Shown here piece after piece: positions 62,757 to 64,000 of a DNA stretch of 64,000 nt. Source of the stretch: Sphingobium sp. AP49 (GTDB taxonomy: Bacteria; Pseudomonadota; Alphaproteobacteria; Sphingomonadales; Sphingomonadaceae). The DNA lies in the NCBI RefSeq assembly GCF_000281715.2, contig NZ_CP124576.1, positions 255,501-319,500 on the forward strand, in the 5' to 3' direction. The first letter of the stretch is position 1. Each line of letters starts with the position of its first letter. A program made the translations under genes and the position numbers. The notes under the pieces were generated by a model. That model was not told the origin of the DNA. It was given only the letters and a program-made list of their open reading frames with translations, and ran no database searches.

Positions 62757-64000
62757 ATGCCCCCAGCCACGCCCGATTCCACGCCCCTTCCGCCCGCCTG
62801 GGCCACTTTGCGGCGCTTCATCCCCTATCTCTGGCCGGCCGACGCGCCGGCCTTGCGCCGCCGCGTCGCGATTGCGCTGGCACTGGTTGCGCTGGCGAAG
62901 GTCATCACCCTCGCCATGCCCTTCGCCTATAAGGGCGCGATCGACCGGATGGCGCCGGGGCTGGAGCCGGCCGCCGGCCTCGCCATGGCGCTGGTCGTCG
63001 CCTATGCCGGCGCGCGCTTTGGCGGCGTGTTGTTCGACAATCTGCGCAACGCCATTTTCGAGAAGGTCGGGCAGGAAGCGGGCCGGCGCCTGGCCGACGA
63101 CGTCTTCGTCCATCTCCACCGCCTGTCGCTGCGCTTCCATCTCGACCGCCGCACCGGCGCCGTCACCAAGATCGTCGAACGCGGCACGAAAAGCATCGAT
63201 ACGATGCTCTATTTCCTGCTGTTCAACATCGCGCCGACGGTGCTGGAACTGCTCGCCGTCTGCGCCATCTTCCTGGTGAAATTCGGCCCCGGCCTGGTCG
63301 CCGCGACGCTGGTCATGGTCGCCCTCTATATCTGGTTCACCCGCCTCGTCACCGAATGGCGCAACCAGCTTCGCCGCGACATGGTGGACATGGACACCAG
63401 CGCCGTCGCCCATGCCGTCGACAGCCTGCTCAATTTCGAGACGGTCAAATATTTCGGCGCAGAGGAGCGCGAGGCGCGGCGCTACGGCACTGCCATGCGC
63501 CGCTATGCCAAGGCGGCGGTAAAGTCGGAAAACAGCCTCGCCTGGCTCAATATCGGCCAGTCGCTCATCACCAACCTGATGATGGGCGGGGCGATGGCCT
63601 ATACCGTCTGGGGCTGGAGCCGGGGGCAATTCTCCACCGGCGACGTGGTGCTGGTGAACACGCTCCTGTCGCAACTGTTCCGCCCGCTCGACCTGCTCGG
63701 CATGGTCTATCGCACCATCCGCCAGGGCCTGATCGACATGGAGGCGATGTACAAGCTGATCGATACTGAGACGGAGGTGGCGGACGTGCCCGGCGCCCCG
63801 GCGCTGCAGGTGGCCGGTGGCGCGGTCCGTTTCGACAGCGTCCGTTTCGGCTATGATCCTGAGCGCGAAATCCTCCATGGCGTCAGCTTCGCGGTGCCGG
63901 CGGGCAAGACGCTTGCCATCGTCGGTCCCTCGGGCGCGGGCAAGTCGACCATCGCCCGCATCCTGTTCCGCTTCTACGATATCCAGGGCGGCACCGTGTC
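62757..64000 (+). CDS. Atm1/HMT1-type ABC exporter, partial (C-terminus beyond the right edge)
   Basis: ATG 62757 gives 414 visible residues. It has an N-terminal six-TM domain, with HLHRLSLRFHLDRRTGAVTK and the Atm1 signature NFETVKYFGAEEREARRY, then ATPase start FDSVRFGYDPEREILHGVSF and Walker A GPSGAGKST. The family exports glutathione-bound or metal-bound compounds; Atm1 supports extramitochondrial Fe-S proteins. Located downstream of a cluster of small envelope proteins. Confidence 0.92.
   Translation, partial: MPPATPDSTPLPPAWATLRRFIPYLWPADAPALRRRVAIALALVALAKVITLAMPFAYKGAIDRMAPGLEPAAGLAMALVVAYAGARFGGVLFDNLRNAIFEKVGQEAGRRLADDVFVHLHRLSLRFHLDRRTGAVTKIVERGTKSIDTMLYFLLFNIAPTVLELLAVCAIFLVKFGPGLVAATLVMVALYIWFTRLVTEWRNQLRRDMVDMDTSAVAHAVDSLLNFETVKYFGAEEREARRYGTAMRRYAKAAVKSENSLAWLNIGQSLITNLMMGGAMAYTVWGWSRGQFSTGDVVLVNTLLSQLFRPLDLLGMVYRTIRQGLIDMEAMYKLIDTETEVADVPGAPALQVAGGAVRFDSVRFGYDPEREILHGVSFAVPAGKTLAIVGPSGAGKSTIARILFRFYDIQGGTV

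Overview
This window looks like a chromosomal segment of a sphingomonad (Alphaproteobacteria, Sphingomonadales), most likely close to Sphingobium. The signs are high GC throughout, a one-piece suf operon led by an Rrf2 regulator, an FzlA-like GST-fold protein, a short SufD, intergenic palindromes of the CGTTCG..CTGAGC..GTCGAAG type, and alphaproteobacterial regulatory sites (a GAAC-N7-GAAC LexA-like box, a sigma-54 psp promoter). The species is inferred from gene content only. No rRNA, tRNA, CRISPR array, prophage or insertion sequence was seen.

Layout. 1-3354 (minus): the Tol envelope operon ybgC-tolQ-tolR-tolA-tolB, with tolB running off the left edge. 3519-4397: a 3-hydroxyacyl-CoA dehydrogenase. 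4428-8734: a phage-shock (psp) locus with divergent pspF, a sigma-54 promoter, a 57-aa membrane peptide, pspA, pspB, pspC and then five further small one-TM coiled-coil proteins. Several of these share one C-terminal signature with the PspC tail. This expanded psp array is the strongest candidate for an under-described system. 8846-13997: sufE, a lipoprotein, gamma-glutamyltransferase, pyrD and an AraC-type regulator. 14102-21344: the suf Fe-S operon (Rrf2 regulator, sufB, an inserted DUF559 nuclease cassette framed by inward-facing palindromes, an unknown gene, sufC, sufD, sufS, sufT, sufA, then an SDR).

21422-31647: metabolic genes (DMT exporter, threonine aldolase, ilvE, ubiH-type hydroxylase, cytochrome b561, acs), then an FzlA-like protein, a diguanylate cyclase and a LysR regulator. 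31648-37890: a putative small RNA, a bacterial CDC48-type AAA+ ATPase, a methyltransferase, a LuxR-type regulator, a structured intergenic region and proA. 38008-42128: kdsA, a tiny phospholipase-A2-like protein, a membrane alpha/beta hydrolase coupled to a cytochrome P450, and a low-GC Rap1a-like secreted protein. 42176-49088 (minus): a transglutaminase / circularly permuted ATP-grasp / alpha-E cluster, a predicted peptide-tagging or amidoligase system.

49311-57128: an S9 peptidase, an HxlR regulator with a divergent flavodoxin-like oxidoreductase, a frameshifted DUF4261-like gene, and a TPP riboswitch that appears to control a four-TM protein and thiC. 57204-64000: an exported glycine-zipper protein, a leaderless AbrB-Doc toxin-antitoxin pair, a small protein behind a LexA-like box, a DUF6891-like protein, several small exported proteins and the start of an Atm1-type ABC exporter.

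Functionally the window is rich in envelope integrity (Tol, Psp, KdsA, lipoproteins) and Fe-S or redox maintenance (Suf, Atm1-like exporter, cytochromes). Small operator-like palindromes are frequent upstream of regulators.
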